DNA of 64,000 nt from Phyllobacterium lublinensis (lineage in GTDB: Bacteria > Pseudomonadota > Alphaproteobacteria > Rhizobiales > Rhizobiaceae). The notes beneath the pieces are model-generated. The model searched no databases. It worked only from the letters and a program-made list of their open reading frames with translations, and was not told the origin of the DNA. Positions 18,003-25,505 of the stretch are shown here, piece by piece. The stretch lies in NCBI RefSeq assembly GCF_020164435.1, contig NZ_JAIUDQ010000016.1, positions 62,001 to 126,000 of the forward strand, in the 5' to 3' direction. Position numbers and translations under genes: made by a program. Each line of letters begins with the position of its first letter. Within the stretch, counting starts at the first letter, position 1.

Positions 18003-18559
18003 TCGTCGAATTGTTCGTCCGGGTAGGCGCCCCAGATTTCCGGCTGGCTTATCCAGCCACTGGCACCGCTGAACGATATCCGGCAGAACTGGCCATTGCA
18101 GGCCTTCAGCGTTCCGAGCACGCCGGGCTCAACCTTGGCCACGACGCCGGATTTATCGTCGGCGCTGCGATAGACATTCAGCAATGTGCCAGCCTTGTCG
18201 CGCTGCCATGGAGCAGTCATCGCAGTGCGTTTGCCCGAGAGCAGCGACTGGTAGACCCAGCCCTCCGTACCCTCAGAATCTCGGATTCGACGCCAGTTGT
18301 CATACTCCTGTATGATCTCGACCGGCAGGCCGGATTTCAGGAACAGCCAGGTGACGGCATAGTCGCGGCCGGGTCCGACGCGCAGGTTGACACGACCCGG
18401 CTTGAGGCTGACGAAGCGCGGCAATGGCAGGCCGCTCGGGCCGACCTGCGCCGCCGCCTGGGCTTGTCCCGGCACAGTCATGCCAAGCGGGATTGTCAGG
18501 GCAAGGGCTGCCGCAACACTGCCAGCAGTCAAGAGAGAGCGAAGATTTCCAAGGTTCAC
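17999..18559 (-). CDS. Exported protein with bacterial SH3 domains
   Basis: The 186-residue product has a signal peptide (SLLTAGSVAAALALTIPLG then GQAQA) and two SH3-like repeats: VNLRVGPGRDYAVTWLFLKSG...WRRIRDSEGTEGWV and LLNVYRSADDKSGVVAKVEPG...FCRISFSGASGWI. Such domains bind cell-wall peptides or act as periplasmic scaffolds; the ligand here is unknown. The GTG at 18559 was chosen because AAGGA lies 8-9 bases upstream; an ATG at 18592 has no binding site. It is divergent from the hydroxyacid dehydrogenase gene, an arrangement I recall from related genomes. The TAG stop comes from an inverted-repeat element. Confidence 0.8.
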   Translation of the reverse strand: MNLGNLRSLLTAGSVAAALALTIPLGMTVPGQAQAAAQVGPSGLPLPRFVSLKPGRVNLRVGPGRDYAVTWLFLKSGLPVEIIQEYDNWRRIRDSEGTEGWVYQSLLSGKRTAMTAPWQRDKAGTLLNVYRSADDKSGVVAKVEPGVLGTLKACNGQFCRISFSGASGWISQPEIWGAYPDEQFDD

Positions 18560-18750
18560 CAAGATCAGTCCTTCATCGTTCCGGGCCTGCATCAGCCGAA
18601 TTTGCGGCAGAATGGCGAACGATCCCTATTTTTCTTTGTCTTTGATGCGCCGCCTTGATAGACAGGTGGAGGAGCGCAAAGAGCAATTGCAGTTTGCAAT
18701 GACTTGGTTAAAGAGGTCTCAATGCGTCGCGAATTGGGAGGGGAATATTG

Positions 18751-19746
18751 GTGAGCAAGAAGCCTCTGGTCGTCATTACCCGCAAACTGCCGGACCCCAT
18801 CGAGACGCGTATGCGCGAGCTCTTTCAAGCACGGCTCAATGTCGATGACCGACGGCTGTCCAAGGCGGAATTGATCGAGGCCGTCAGCGAGGCCAATGTT
18901 CTCGTGCCCACGATCACCGATCACGTCAGCGAGGAGGTTATCAATGCCGCCGGGCCGAACCTCAAGCTGATCGCCAATTTCGGCAATGGTACCGACAATA
19001 TCGACGTGGCGGCCGCTGCCAAGCGCGGCATCACCGTGACGAACACCCCGAACGTCCTGACTGAAGATACGGCCGACATGACCATGGCCCTGATGCTGGC
19101 CGCGCCGCGTCGTCTGGTGGAGGGCGCATCGATCCTGCTTGATGACGGCAAATGGGAGGGCTGGGGCCCGACCTGGATGCTCGGCCGCCGTATCTGGGGC
19201 AAGCGCCTCGGCATTGTCGGCATGGGCCGCATCGGCACCGCCGTTGCACGCAGGGCCAAGGCCTTCGGCCTTTCGATTCATTATCACAACCGCAAGCCGG
19301 TGAACCCGAAGACCGAAGAGGAACTGGAGGCGACCTACTGGGAAAGCCTCGACCAGATGCTGGCGCGCATGGACATTATCTCGGTGAACTGCCCCTCGAC
19401 GCCGGCAACCTTCCATCTGCTGTCGGCCCGGCGCCTCGCCTTGATGCAGCCGACCGCCTTCATCGTCAACACGGCACGCGGGCAGATCATCGACGAGCAT
19501 GCACTGATCGAGCAGCTGGAACATGGAAAACTGTCCGGGGCGGCCCTCGACGTGTTCGAGCATGAGCCGGCGGTCAACTCCAAGCTTCGCAAGCTAGCCA
19601 AGCAGGGCAAGGTCGTCATCCTGCCCCATATGGGTTCGGCGACGCTCGAGGGGCGTATCGACATGGGGGAGAAGGTAATCATCAATATTCGCACCTTCAT
19701 AGATGGTCATCGCCCGCCGGATCGCGTCTTGCCAGACAAGGTCTAG
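18751..19746 (+). CDS. D-isomer-specific 2-hydroxyacid dehydrogenase (glyoxylate reductase-like)
   Basis: The 331-residue enzyme would reduce glyoxylate or a similar 2-oxo acid with NAD(P)H. It shows the Rossmann motif GIVGMGRIGTAVARRAKAFG (about 153-172), the catalytic Arg in NTARGQIID, the Glu in DVFEHEP and the His in LPHMGSAT. The GTG at 18751 follows GGGAGGGG by 7 bases; a TTG one codon before is less likely. Substrate is inferred from similarity to GyaR-type enzymes. Confidence 0.88.
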   Translation: MSKKPLVVITRKLPDPIETRMRELFQARLNVDDRRLSKAELIEAVSEANVLVPTITDHVSEEVINAAGPNLKLIANFGNGTDNIDVAAAAKRGITVTNTPNVLTEDTADMTMALMLAAPRRLVEGASILLDDGKWEGWGPTWMLGRRIWGKRLGIVGMGRIGTAVARRAKAFGLSIHYHNRKPVNPKTEEELEATYWESLDQMLARMDIISVNCPSTPATFHLLSARRLALMQPTAFIVNTARGQIIDEHALIEQLEHGKLSGAALDVFEHEPAVNSKLRKLAKQGKVVILPHMGSATLEGRIDMGEKVIINIRTFIDGHRPPDRVLPDKV

Positions 19747-19871
19747 GACCTGTCTCCGAGGCTGATCGTCGCTCCCCTTGTGGGAGAGCAAGCGATTTCA
19801 GCGATCACATGGGTACTCCCCTGGAAGCTTCTTTTTCCCACGCGGCCACGAGTTTTCGTGGATAGAAATGA

Positions 19872-21131
19872 ATGCCGGAATCTCAAATGCAACACGCTGG
19901 AACTCTATTCGAACCGCTGCAGCTGCCTTGCGGCTTGGTCCTGAAGAATCGAATTGCGAAGTCAGCCATGTCGGATTCGCTAGGCGACGGAACCGGCCAT
20001 CCGACAGCCGAACAGATCAGGCTTTATCAGCGTTGGGCAGCAGGCGGGCTGGCCATATCCATAATCGGCGAGGTGCAGCTCTCCTCAGGTTACGCCGAGA
20101 ACCCGGGCAATCTGGTCCTCAGCGAAGCCTCCGACCTTGATCGGTTCCGGGAACTGGCCCGACGTGGTGGTGAAAACGGCACCGGCCTCTGGCTGCAACT
20201 TGGTCATGCCGGAGCGCTTGCCTATGCGCCGACCAGTAACCCGAAGGGCCCGAGTGCACTCGACCTGCAGGGCCTGCGCTGCACTGAAATTACATTGGAA
20301 GAAATGCGTCGATTACCCTCGGCGTTTGCGACAACGGCCCGGTTGGCACAGCAGGCCGGCTTTGGCGGTGTGCAAATCCACGCAGCGCACGGATTTTTGC
20401 TCAGCCAGTTCCTTTCGCCGCTGTTCAACCGGCGGAGCGATGAGTATGGAGGTGCAATCGCCAACCGTATGCGACCTCTGCTGGAGGCGATCGAAGCAAC
20501 GCGTGCCGCTGTCGGACCTGATTTCCCCATTGCTGTGAAACTCAATTCCTCAGACCAGCTTGAGGGCGGGTTCGACGCGCAGGACGCGCTCAAGGTGGTG
20601 GCTGCGCTGGACCAATCGTCGGTCGACCTGATCGACATCAGCGGCGGGACGTACTTCCCGGGGGCAAAGGCAGCCTCGGACGGAACGGGACGCGGACCCT
20701 ACTTCCTCGAGTTTGCAAGGCGGGCCCGCACCGCGACGACCAAGCCCCTTATGCTGACAGGCGGTTTCAAGACGCGCGCTCTGGCCGACGAGGCCGTGGC
20801 AAGCGGTGCCGTCGATATTGTCGGACTGGCGCGTGCGCTCGTCCTGGAGCCTTCGCTCGCCGACCTCTGGAAAGCAGATAGGAAACCGGAGCCGGTCTTT
20901 CCCAGATTTGCCGATGCACCGGAGGGCGGGATCACCGCGTGGTACACAATGCGACTGGCCGAGATCGGTGGTGACAAGGAAACGCCGGTTTTCGGCGACC
21001 TCGGGCAAGCAATTGAAAGCTATTACGCGCGCGACAAATCCCGAACGGAAGTCTGGTTGCGTCACTTTGCCGATGACGTCGTGGAAAAAGCTGGCACAGC
21101 ACATCAGCGTGGTTCGACAGGCTCACCATGA
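19872..21131 (+). CDS. NADH:flavin oxidoreductase, Old Yellow Enzyme family
   Basis: A 419-residue FMN-dependent TIM-barrel reductase. Motifs: LFEPLQLPCGLVLKNRIAKSAM at the start, WLQLGHAGA, the GFGGVQIHAAHGFLLSQFLSP active-site block with paired histidines, and DEYGG with NRMR. Such enzymes reduce alkene bonds of unsaturated carbonyls; the substrate is unknown. The start is uncertain: ATG 19872, or ATG 19887 which has GGAA upstream. The last residues (RGSTGSP) and the TGA stop are read from the left arm of an intergenic inverted repeat, so the natural C terminus was probably replaced. Confidence 0.87.
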   Translation: MPESQMQHAGTLFEPLQLPCGLVLKNRIAKSAMSDSLGDGTGHPTAEQIRLYQRWAAGGLAISIIGEVQLSSGYAENPGNLVLSEASDLDRFRELARRGGENGTGLWLQLGHAGALAYAPTSNPKGPSALDLQGLRCTEITLEEMRRLPSAFATTARLAQQAGFGGVQIHAAHGFLLSQFLSPLFNRRSDEYGGAIANRMRPLLEAIEATRAAVGPDFPIAVKLNSSDQLEGGFDAQDALKVVAALDQSSVDLIDISGGTYFPGAKAASDGTGRGPYFLEFARRARTATTKPLMLTGGFKTRALADEAVASGAVDIVGLARALVLEPSLADLWKADRKPEPVFPRFADAPEGGITAWYTMRLAEIGGDKETPVFGDLGQAIESYYARDKSRTEVWLRHFADDVVEKAGTAHQRGSTGSP

Positions 21132-21214
21132 GGGAGTCTTGTGGGCCGCAATGACAGCCGTCAACGCTCTTGGAGATCGCTGGCATCCCTCTTGGTGAGC
21201 CTGTCGAACCACGC
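21107..21214. repeat. Inverted repeat, 29-bp arms (GTGGTTCGAC family, copy 1)
   Basis: The arms 21107-21135 and 21186-21214 are inverted copies with one mismatch; each contains GTGGTTCGACAGGCTCACCA and the run GAGGGA. A similar element lies at 23741-23860. The left arm encodes the end of the Old Yellow Enzyme. Placed between two converging genes, it could also end both transcripts. Confidence 0.8.
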
Positions 21215-21235
21215 ACAGCGCCGAAGCAACCGCTT

Positions 21236-21640
21236 TTACAGCACAGCAATCGACCCATCCGCCTCGATCTGCAGCAGGCGACCAGTGAACGCCGCAAACT
21301 CCCTGCGATCCAGCTGCAGCGCCATGGGTACCTTGTGGCCCATTTCCTGCGCAACGATCAGCCCGAGCAACAGGATTGCGTCGGGCTCGTGCAGGATGAG
21401 CGCGGCGGGCGCAAGACCGGAACTGACCAGCTCGAGGAGCACCGCGGCAGCCGACGATGAACCGATTGTGCCGGGCAGGCACAGCACCTTGCCGTCAATT
21501 GACAGGCCGTGCTCGGGGTGGCGCACGTCAGCGATTAGTCCGGTCTTGGGATTGACCCCGCCCCAGAAGCTGATCGGTGCGGTGAGGACCAGCGCGGGCG
21601 CCGCTGCCGGCTGGCCGGTGACAAGAATTTCCGCCCTCAT
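21236..21640 (-). CDS. Aconitase X swivel-domain subunit (DUF126)
   Basis: The 134-residue product carries the swivel domain of aconitase X: PISFWGGVNPKTGLIADVRHPEHG followed by GKVLCLPGTIGSSSAAAVLLEL and, later, EPDAILLLGLIVAQEMG. In two-subunit aconitase X enzymes this small chain pairs with the catalytic chain encoded just upstream. Its ATG at 21640 overlaps the stop of that gene by 4 bases (ATGA); an in-frame extension to 21688 would run into the partner gene and is not used. Confidence 0.88.
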   Translation of the reverse strand: MRAEILVTGQPAAAPALVLTAPISFWGGVNPKTGLIADVRHPEHGLSIDGKVLCLPGTIGSSSAAAVLLELVSSGLAPAALILHEPDAILLLGLIVAQEMGHKVPMALQLDRREFAAFTGRLLQIEADGSIAVL

Positions 21641-22893
21641 GGTGCCGCCTCGAACGCCGGCCGGCCGAGGACTGCACTTTCCACGCATTCCGCCATGGAA
21701 CCATAGATGACGCCGTAGCCGGTATTGCCCGGGGCGTAATGGGCAAATTTGCCGGAATTGGTCATGAGGACAGCACCGGCGATATCCGGAAGGATTGGCG
21801 TAACCACGACGCAGGTATCGGCGACGACGGTGACGCCGCTTGCCTCGAGGCGCTGTCGGCGGCCGTGCTCGTCCAGTACGGCCAGCGCATGACGGCCGGT
21901 GCAGGCGTAGAACGGAACTTTGAGCCGGCGACCGCCGATCAACGTTTCGAGCCGTTCGAACTCGGCAATCGAAAGGTGCGGGCTGCCGATGGCAACGGCA
22001 TCGATCCTGCCGGAATCGCGGGCGGTGGAGAGGCGGCGCTGCGAATCCGCAACCATCTGCGCGGTAACCTTGATCACCGATTGCGGCGGCTGATGCGCCA
22101 GGGCGGTTGCAAGGTCAGGCGCTTCCGGGGTGACGCCCGCCACGTGGAACAGCCCGACGGCACCTGCCGAGGCGGATGCGGCGCCAAAGGCCTTCAGCGC
22201 ATCCTCGCCGGGGCCGGCAGCAATGCCCGCAACCACGCCAACCGCATCGCCAAGCTCGCGGCCGTAAAGGCTGCCGAGAATGGGCCAGGCGACCTCGGAC
22301 GCGAGGAACGTCGCATCGAGGCCGGAAACATCGAAAACGACGGTCGCGCGGCGGTTTTCCGGGCGATGGTAGCCGTAATAGGGTGCGAAACCGGCAATGG
22401 CACAGGCAATATCGAGAAAATCACCGTAGCGGTTGGTACGCGCGCCGAGCACCGAATTGCAGAACACGACCGCATTGCTCTCGCCCCAGGCGACATCGCT
22501 GCCAAGTGCCGGGCGATGGCCGGCCTGATAGGGCGCGCAGGTCCAGCTCGGTTCGCAACCGAGCGTGCGGTAGGCGTCCATCATCCGCCGCGCCATTGCC
22601 CGTTCGTGTGGCGGCAGGCGGTTCTTGGAGCACCCTGTCAGATCGAGCGAGCCGACATTGAGCGTTGCGCGCACAGCAACCTTCGCGCCGCCCTCGACCA
22701 GTTTTTCGGCAAAGAGCGTGCCGGAATCGCCATGATAGAGCGCGCCGTCTATATGCGCCGAAGCGATGGGTATGAGATTTTTCGCGCCCATCAACCGCGC
22801 GGTGGCGGCGACGATGCGCATGGCCATGGCGGCACCAGCTCCGCGGGCGCCATTGGCAATCGCCTGCTGTTGCGCGGAAAGCTCGAGCAACAT
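21637..22893 (-). CDS. Aconitase X catalytic subunit (DUF521), possible cis-3-hydroxy-L-proline dehydratase
   Basis: A 418-residue aconitase X large chain. Visible family features are ISASAHIDGALYHGD-like SAHIDGALYHGDSG, TLNVGSLDLTGCSKN with a conserved Cys, CAPYQAG, GESNAVVFCNSVLGARTNRYGD, and CVVVTPIL near the end. Characterised bacterial two-subunit members are iron-sulphur cis-3-hydroxy-L-proline dehydratases; archaeal ones act on mevalonate 5-phosphate. The proline role is inferred, and no proline racemase or transporter gene is nearby to support it. It lies 5 bases after a MoeB-like gene and overlaps the swivel-subunit gene. Confidence 0.85.
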   Translation of the reverse strand: MLLELSAQQQAIANGARGAGAAMAMRIVAATARLMGAKNLIPIASAHIDGALYHGDSGTLFAEKLVEGGAKVAVRATLNVGSLDLTGCSKNRLPPHERAMARRMMDAYRTLGCEPSWTCAPYQAGHRPALGSDVAWGESNAVVFCNSVLGARTNRYGDFLDIACAIAGFAPYYGYHRPENRRATVVFDVSGLDATFLASEVAWPILGSLYGRELGDAVGVVAGIAAGPGEDALKAFGAASASAGAVGLFHVAGVTPEAPDLATALAHQPPQSVIKVTAQMVADSQRRLSTARDSGRIDAVAIGSPHLSIAEFERLETLIGGRRLKVPFYACTGRHALAVLDEHGRRQRLEASGVTVVADTCVVVTPILPDIAGAVLMTNSGKFAHYAPGNTGYGVIYGSMAECVESAVLGRPAFEAAP

Positions 22894-22898
22894 GGCAA

Positions 22899-23669
22899 TC
22901 AGGCCTTGCGGGCTTTGTACTTGATCGTTTCGAAGCGCGAGGTCAGCGCATCATAAAGCAGGAGCCGGCCGATCAGGGGTTCGCCTATGCCGGTGACGAG
23001 CTTGATGACCTCCGTCGCCTGCAGGGTGCCGATGACGCCAGGCAGCACGCCCAGGACGCCGGCTTCGGCGCAGGCTGGCAAGAGGCCGGGCGGCGGCGGA
23101 TTGGGGAAAAGGTCGCGGTAGGACGGATTGGGTTCCCCGGCGGCATTCGCCGCATAGGGCATCAGTGTCGTCACCGAGCCGTCGAAGCGCCCAAGCGCCG
23201 CCGAGACCAGCGGTCGCCTTGCTTCAAGGCACGTATCCGCCAGCAGATAGCGTGTGTCGAAATTGTCGGACCCATCGACGATAATGTCATAGCGTCGCGC
23301 GAGATCGGCGGCATTCTCCGGCCCGATGCGCGTTTCGTGCGCCTCGACGGTTACATGCGGGTTGATCGCCGCGATGGCGCGCGCCGCGCTCTCCACCTTG
23401 GCGGAGCCGACAAGCTCGCTCGAATGGATCACCTGACGCTGCAGGTTCGACAGGGATACCCGGTCGTCATCGATGATGCCGAGCGTGCCGACGCCGGAAG
23501 CCGCCAGATATTGTAGCACCGGCGCGCCGAGCCCGCCGGCGCCCACGACGAGCACGCGGGCGCGCTTCAGCTTCTGCTGGCCGGGACCGCCAATCTCGCC
23601 AAGAATGATATGGCGGGCATAACGCTCGATTTCGGTAGGGGTGAGGGCAGTGTCTTGCAGATCAGTCAT
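22899..23669 (-). CDS. moeB: MoeB/ThiF-family adenylyltransferase
   Basis: The 256-residue protein activates the C terminus of a ubiquitin-like sulphur carrier by adenylation, in molybdopterin or thiamine synthesis. It has RYARHIILGEIG, the nucleotide loop VLVVGAGGLGAPVLQYLAASG, the SNLQRQV block with catalytic Arg, DGSDNFDTRYL, and PACAEAGVLGVLPGVIG with the conserved Cys. The CxxC zinc pairs of the E. coli enzyme are not seen. It heads a tight operon with the two aconitase X subunits (5-base gap), which is an unexpected partnership. Whether it serves MoaD or ThiS cannot be told. Confidence 0.87.
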   Translation of the reverse strand: MTDLQDTALTPTEIERYARHIILGEIGGPGQQKLKRARVLVVGAGGLGAPVLQYLAASGVGTLGIIDDDRVSLSNLQRQVIHSSELVGSAKVESAARAIAAINPHVTVEAHETRIGPENAADLARRYDIIVDGSDNFDTRYLLADTCLEARRPLVSAALGRFDGSVTTLMPYAANAAGEPNPSYRDLFPNPPPPGLLPACAEAGVLGVLPGVIGTLQATEVIKLVTGIGEPLIGRLLLYDALTSRFETIKYKARKA

Positions 23670-23740
23670 GACAGTACACTAGGATATGATGAGCCAATGC
23701 GAAACGGGCGTTTGCGTCTTCTAGACTTTCAAAAAGCGTA

Positions 23741-23860
23741 GTGCGTGGTTCGACGGGGCTCAACATGAGGGAGTTGCATTGAGCAGCAACCAAAGCCTCC
23801 GAGGCTGATGCGACCGTGCAGCCTTCAACCTCCCTCATGGCGAGCTTGTCGAACCACGTA
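23741..23860. repeat. Inverted repeat (GTGGTTCGAC family, copy 2)
   Basis: GTGGTTCGAC at 23745 with CATGAGGGAG at 23764-23773, and the inverted copy CTCCCTCATG at 23830-23839 with GTCGAACCAC at 23848-23857. Flanking GTGCG/GTACT bases extend the symmetry. It lies upstream of moeB, so the moeB/aconitase X operon sits between two copies of this family. Confidence 0.75.
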
Positions 23861-23882
23861 CTGCGGTCTTGCACGATACATT

Positions 23883-24197
23883 TCACGTCAAGAACTTCAG
23901 CCCGCCAATGCCCGAGACGATTAGTCCGATGCATACGAGCCGGATCACGGTTGCGGGTTCGGCAAAGAGATACATGCCGAGCAGGGCAGTGCCGACCGTG
24001 CCGATGCCGGTCCATACCGCGTAGGCGCTGCCGACGGGCAGCTCGCGCAGTGCAAGGCCGAGCAGCACGACGCTGATCACCATGCTGACAGCGGTGAGTA
24101 TGGAGGGGGTGAGCCTCGTGAAGCCATCGGTATATTTGAGCCCGATGGCCCAGCCGATTTCAAAGAGACCCGCGAGAATGAGTATTGCCCAGGCCAT
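23883..24197 (-). CDS. gdx: Guanidinium exporter, small multidrug resistance family (Gdx/SugE)
   Basis: A 104-residue, four-helix membrane protein close to E. coli SugE, now called Gdx, which exports guanidinium ion in exchange for protons. Marks of the Gdx branch are the start MAWAILILAGLFEIGWAIGL with Glu13, GLKYTDGFTRLTPS, and LPVGSAYAVWTGIGTVG. The ATG at 24197 was preferred over 24206 because AAGGA lies 8 bases upstream of it. A guanidine-II riboswitch is in its leader, which supports the substrate strongly. Confidence 0.92.
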   Translation of the reverse strand: MAWAILILAGLFEIGWAIGLKYTDGFTRLTPSILTAVSMVISVVLLGLALRELPVGSAYAVWTGIGTVGTALLGMYLFAEPATVIRLVCIGLIVSGIGGLKFLT

Positions 24198-24220
24198 GAC
24201 GACCATCCTTCATATCTGAT

Positions 24221-24273
24221 CGGGCCGTCCCGGATTTGCTGGTAACGCTTGGGAAGCGTGGAGGTCGTCCTCC
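24221..24273 (-). promoter_or_regulatory. Guanidine-II (mini-ykkC) riboswitch
   Basis: Read on the minus strand, the leader holds GGAGG-ACGA-CCTCC (24273-24260) and CGGG-ACGG-CCCG (24232-24221), two hairpins each capped by an ACGR tetraloop. Two such hairpins define mini-ykkC RNA, now guanidine-II. The linker between them contains a third small stem, ACGCTT/AAGCGT (24259-24245). The second hairpin ends 13 bases before the ribosome binding site GAAGGA of gdx. In this class ligand binding frees the binding site and raises translation. Confidence 0.9.
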
Positions 24274-24363
24274 GGGACTTTATTTAGGGTCGCACGGCGA
24301 AATTGGCAAGACAACCAAGGGATGAGTAATTTTGGTGTTTAAGATCAAGGGGAGTGAAGGAGC

Positions 24364-24912
24364 TTATATCGAACGGAGATCCCGTGCGACTTCACTCAAA
24401 TCGTCATTGAGTTGGTGATCCCTGCCTTCCAAGATACGGACCACAGCATGCGGAACGGCTTTCGCATAAAGGTGAACATGGGCAGTAGGCACTTCGGCGT
24501 CACCGGTGCCATGATAAAGATACACGGGAACGCCAGGTGTCAGGCGTTCCGAGAGGACCCCGAGATCATCCATGGCATCGCCCGGCCATCCGCCTTCGCC
24601 CATGAAAGGCGCGGCCATGACAAATATCCCGCCAAGCCTCAGTTTCGGCGGCTGTTCGGCGAGCACATGCATCAGAACGCTGCCACCGAAGGAGTGGGCC
24701 ACGAGAATTGCCCCGTCCCTCAGGGAGTCGAATTCCTCCAACAGCGCAGCCTTCCAGGCGACGTAACTGGGATCGTCCTCGCCTGGCATCTGGGGGTAGC
24801 GAACAACGTAGCTTTCGCCGAGTTCGCGCTCGAGGCTTGCAACGAGCTTGTTGTCCCAGTGATCGTGGGTGCCTTCGCCGGCTCCCTGAACGAAGAGAAT
24901 CTGATTGGTCAT
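24364..24912 (-). CDS. Small alpha/beta hydrolase, RBBP9/YdeN-like
   Basis: The 182-residue protein has the start QILFVQGAGEGTHDHWDNKL, the nucleophile elbow VAHSFGGSVL with Ser74, an acid in YHGTGDAEVP and a likely catalytic His in EGRDHQLND. These match small serine hydrolases of the RBBP9/YdeN type, whose substrates are mostly unknown. It is cytoplasmic, with no signal peptide. It stands alone between the riboswitch region and a divergent small gene. Confidence 0.85.
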   Translation of the reverse strand: MTNQILFVQGAGEGTHDHWDNKLVASLERELGESYVVRYPQMPGEDDPSYVAWKAALLEEFDSLRDGAILVAHSFGGSVLMHVLAEQPPKLRLGGIFVMAAPFMGEGGWPGDAMDDLGVLSERLTPGVPVYLYHGTGDAEVPTAHVHLYAKAVPHAVVRILEGRDHQLNDDLSEVARDLRSI

Positions 24913-25100
24913 AGTGCTGTTTTATTCAATAGGAACAGGCGTATGCAAGCCGCGTCCCTGCCATGTCCGCTATAAAGGTACGCGACCCACAAAATATGGC
25001 TGTATCCGGAAGTGGTGCTCCTAACGATGTGAGGAAGGTTCACTGTAAAATATGATACAGATGCGTAACCCAGAGTACCTACCAATTCGGAACCCAATCC

Positions 25101-25319
25101 ATGACACAATTCCACAAGGGCGCGAGAGTTGAATGGGTGTGGGCCAAGGACGTCGGCACTGGCAAGATCGTCGAGCAGTTTACCAAGTCCGTGACCCGGA
25201 CGATCAGGGGTGTCGAAGTGACACGCAAGGCTTCGAAAGATGAACCCGCCTATATGATCGAGCAGGACGATGGCGGCAGGGTCTTGAAAAGCGCTTCGGA
25301 GCTCAAGGCGGCGAAATAG
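25101..25319 (+). CDS. HVA1/DUF2945 family small protein
   Basis: The 72-residue product has the family pattern: FHKGARVEWVWAKDVGTGKIVE, then VTRTIRGVEVTRKASKDEPAYMIEQDDGG and VLKSASEL. The family is a Tudor-like small barrel of unknown function found widely in bacteria. It is transcribed alone. Confidence 0.85.
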   Translation: MTQFHKGARVEWVWAKDVGTGKIVEQFTKSVTRTIRGVEVTRKASKDEPAYMIEQDDGGRVLKSASELKAAK

Positions 25320-25358
25320 CCGACGCAGCTTTGATTCAAACATTTGCTCCCCCATCAA

Positions 25359-25493
25359 CCACTTGGTAACCAAGTTTCTCCATGCTCGGTTTAGGCCAGA
25401 AAGCCACTGCGGGTCGAGAATCCCGCGCCGTGGCCTCAGTTTTGCCACGACGATAGTGGCTTTGCGCTGGCTGGCGTGTGGGTTACCAGGTGG
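25359..25493. repeat. Nested inverted repeats upstream of the DUF2778 gene
   Basis: CCACTTGGTAACC (25359-25371) and GGTTACCAGGTGG (25481-25493) are inverted with one mismatch. Between them GCCAC-T-GCGGG (25403-25413) pairs with CCCGC (25422-25426) and GTGGC (25430-25434). The element ends 12 bases before the next start codon, so it would lie in its leader or promoter. Only one copy is seen in the window. Confidence 0.4.
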
Positions 25494-25505
25494 GTACGGG
25501 TTTTC

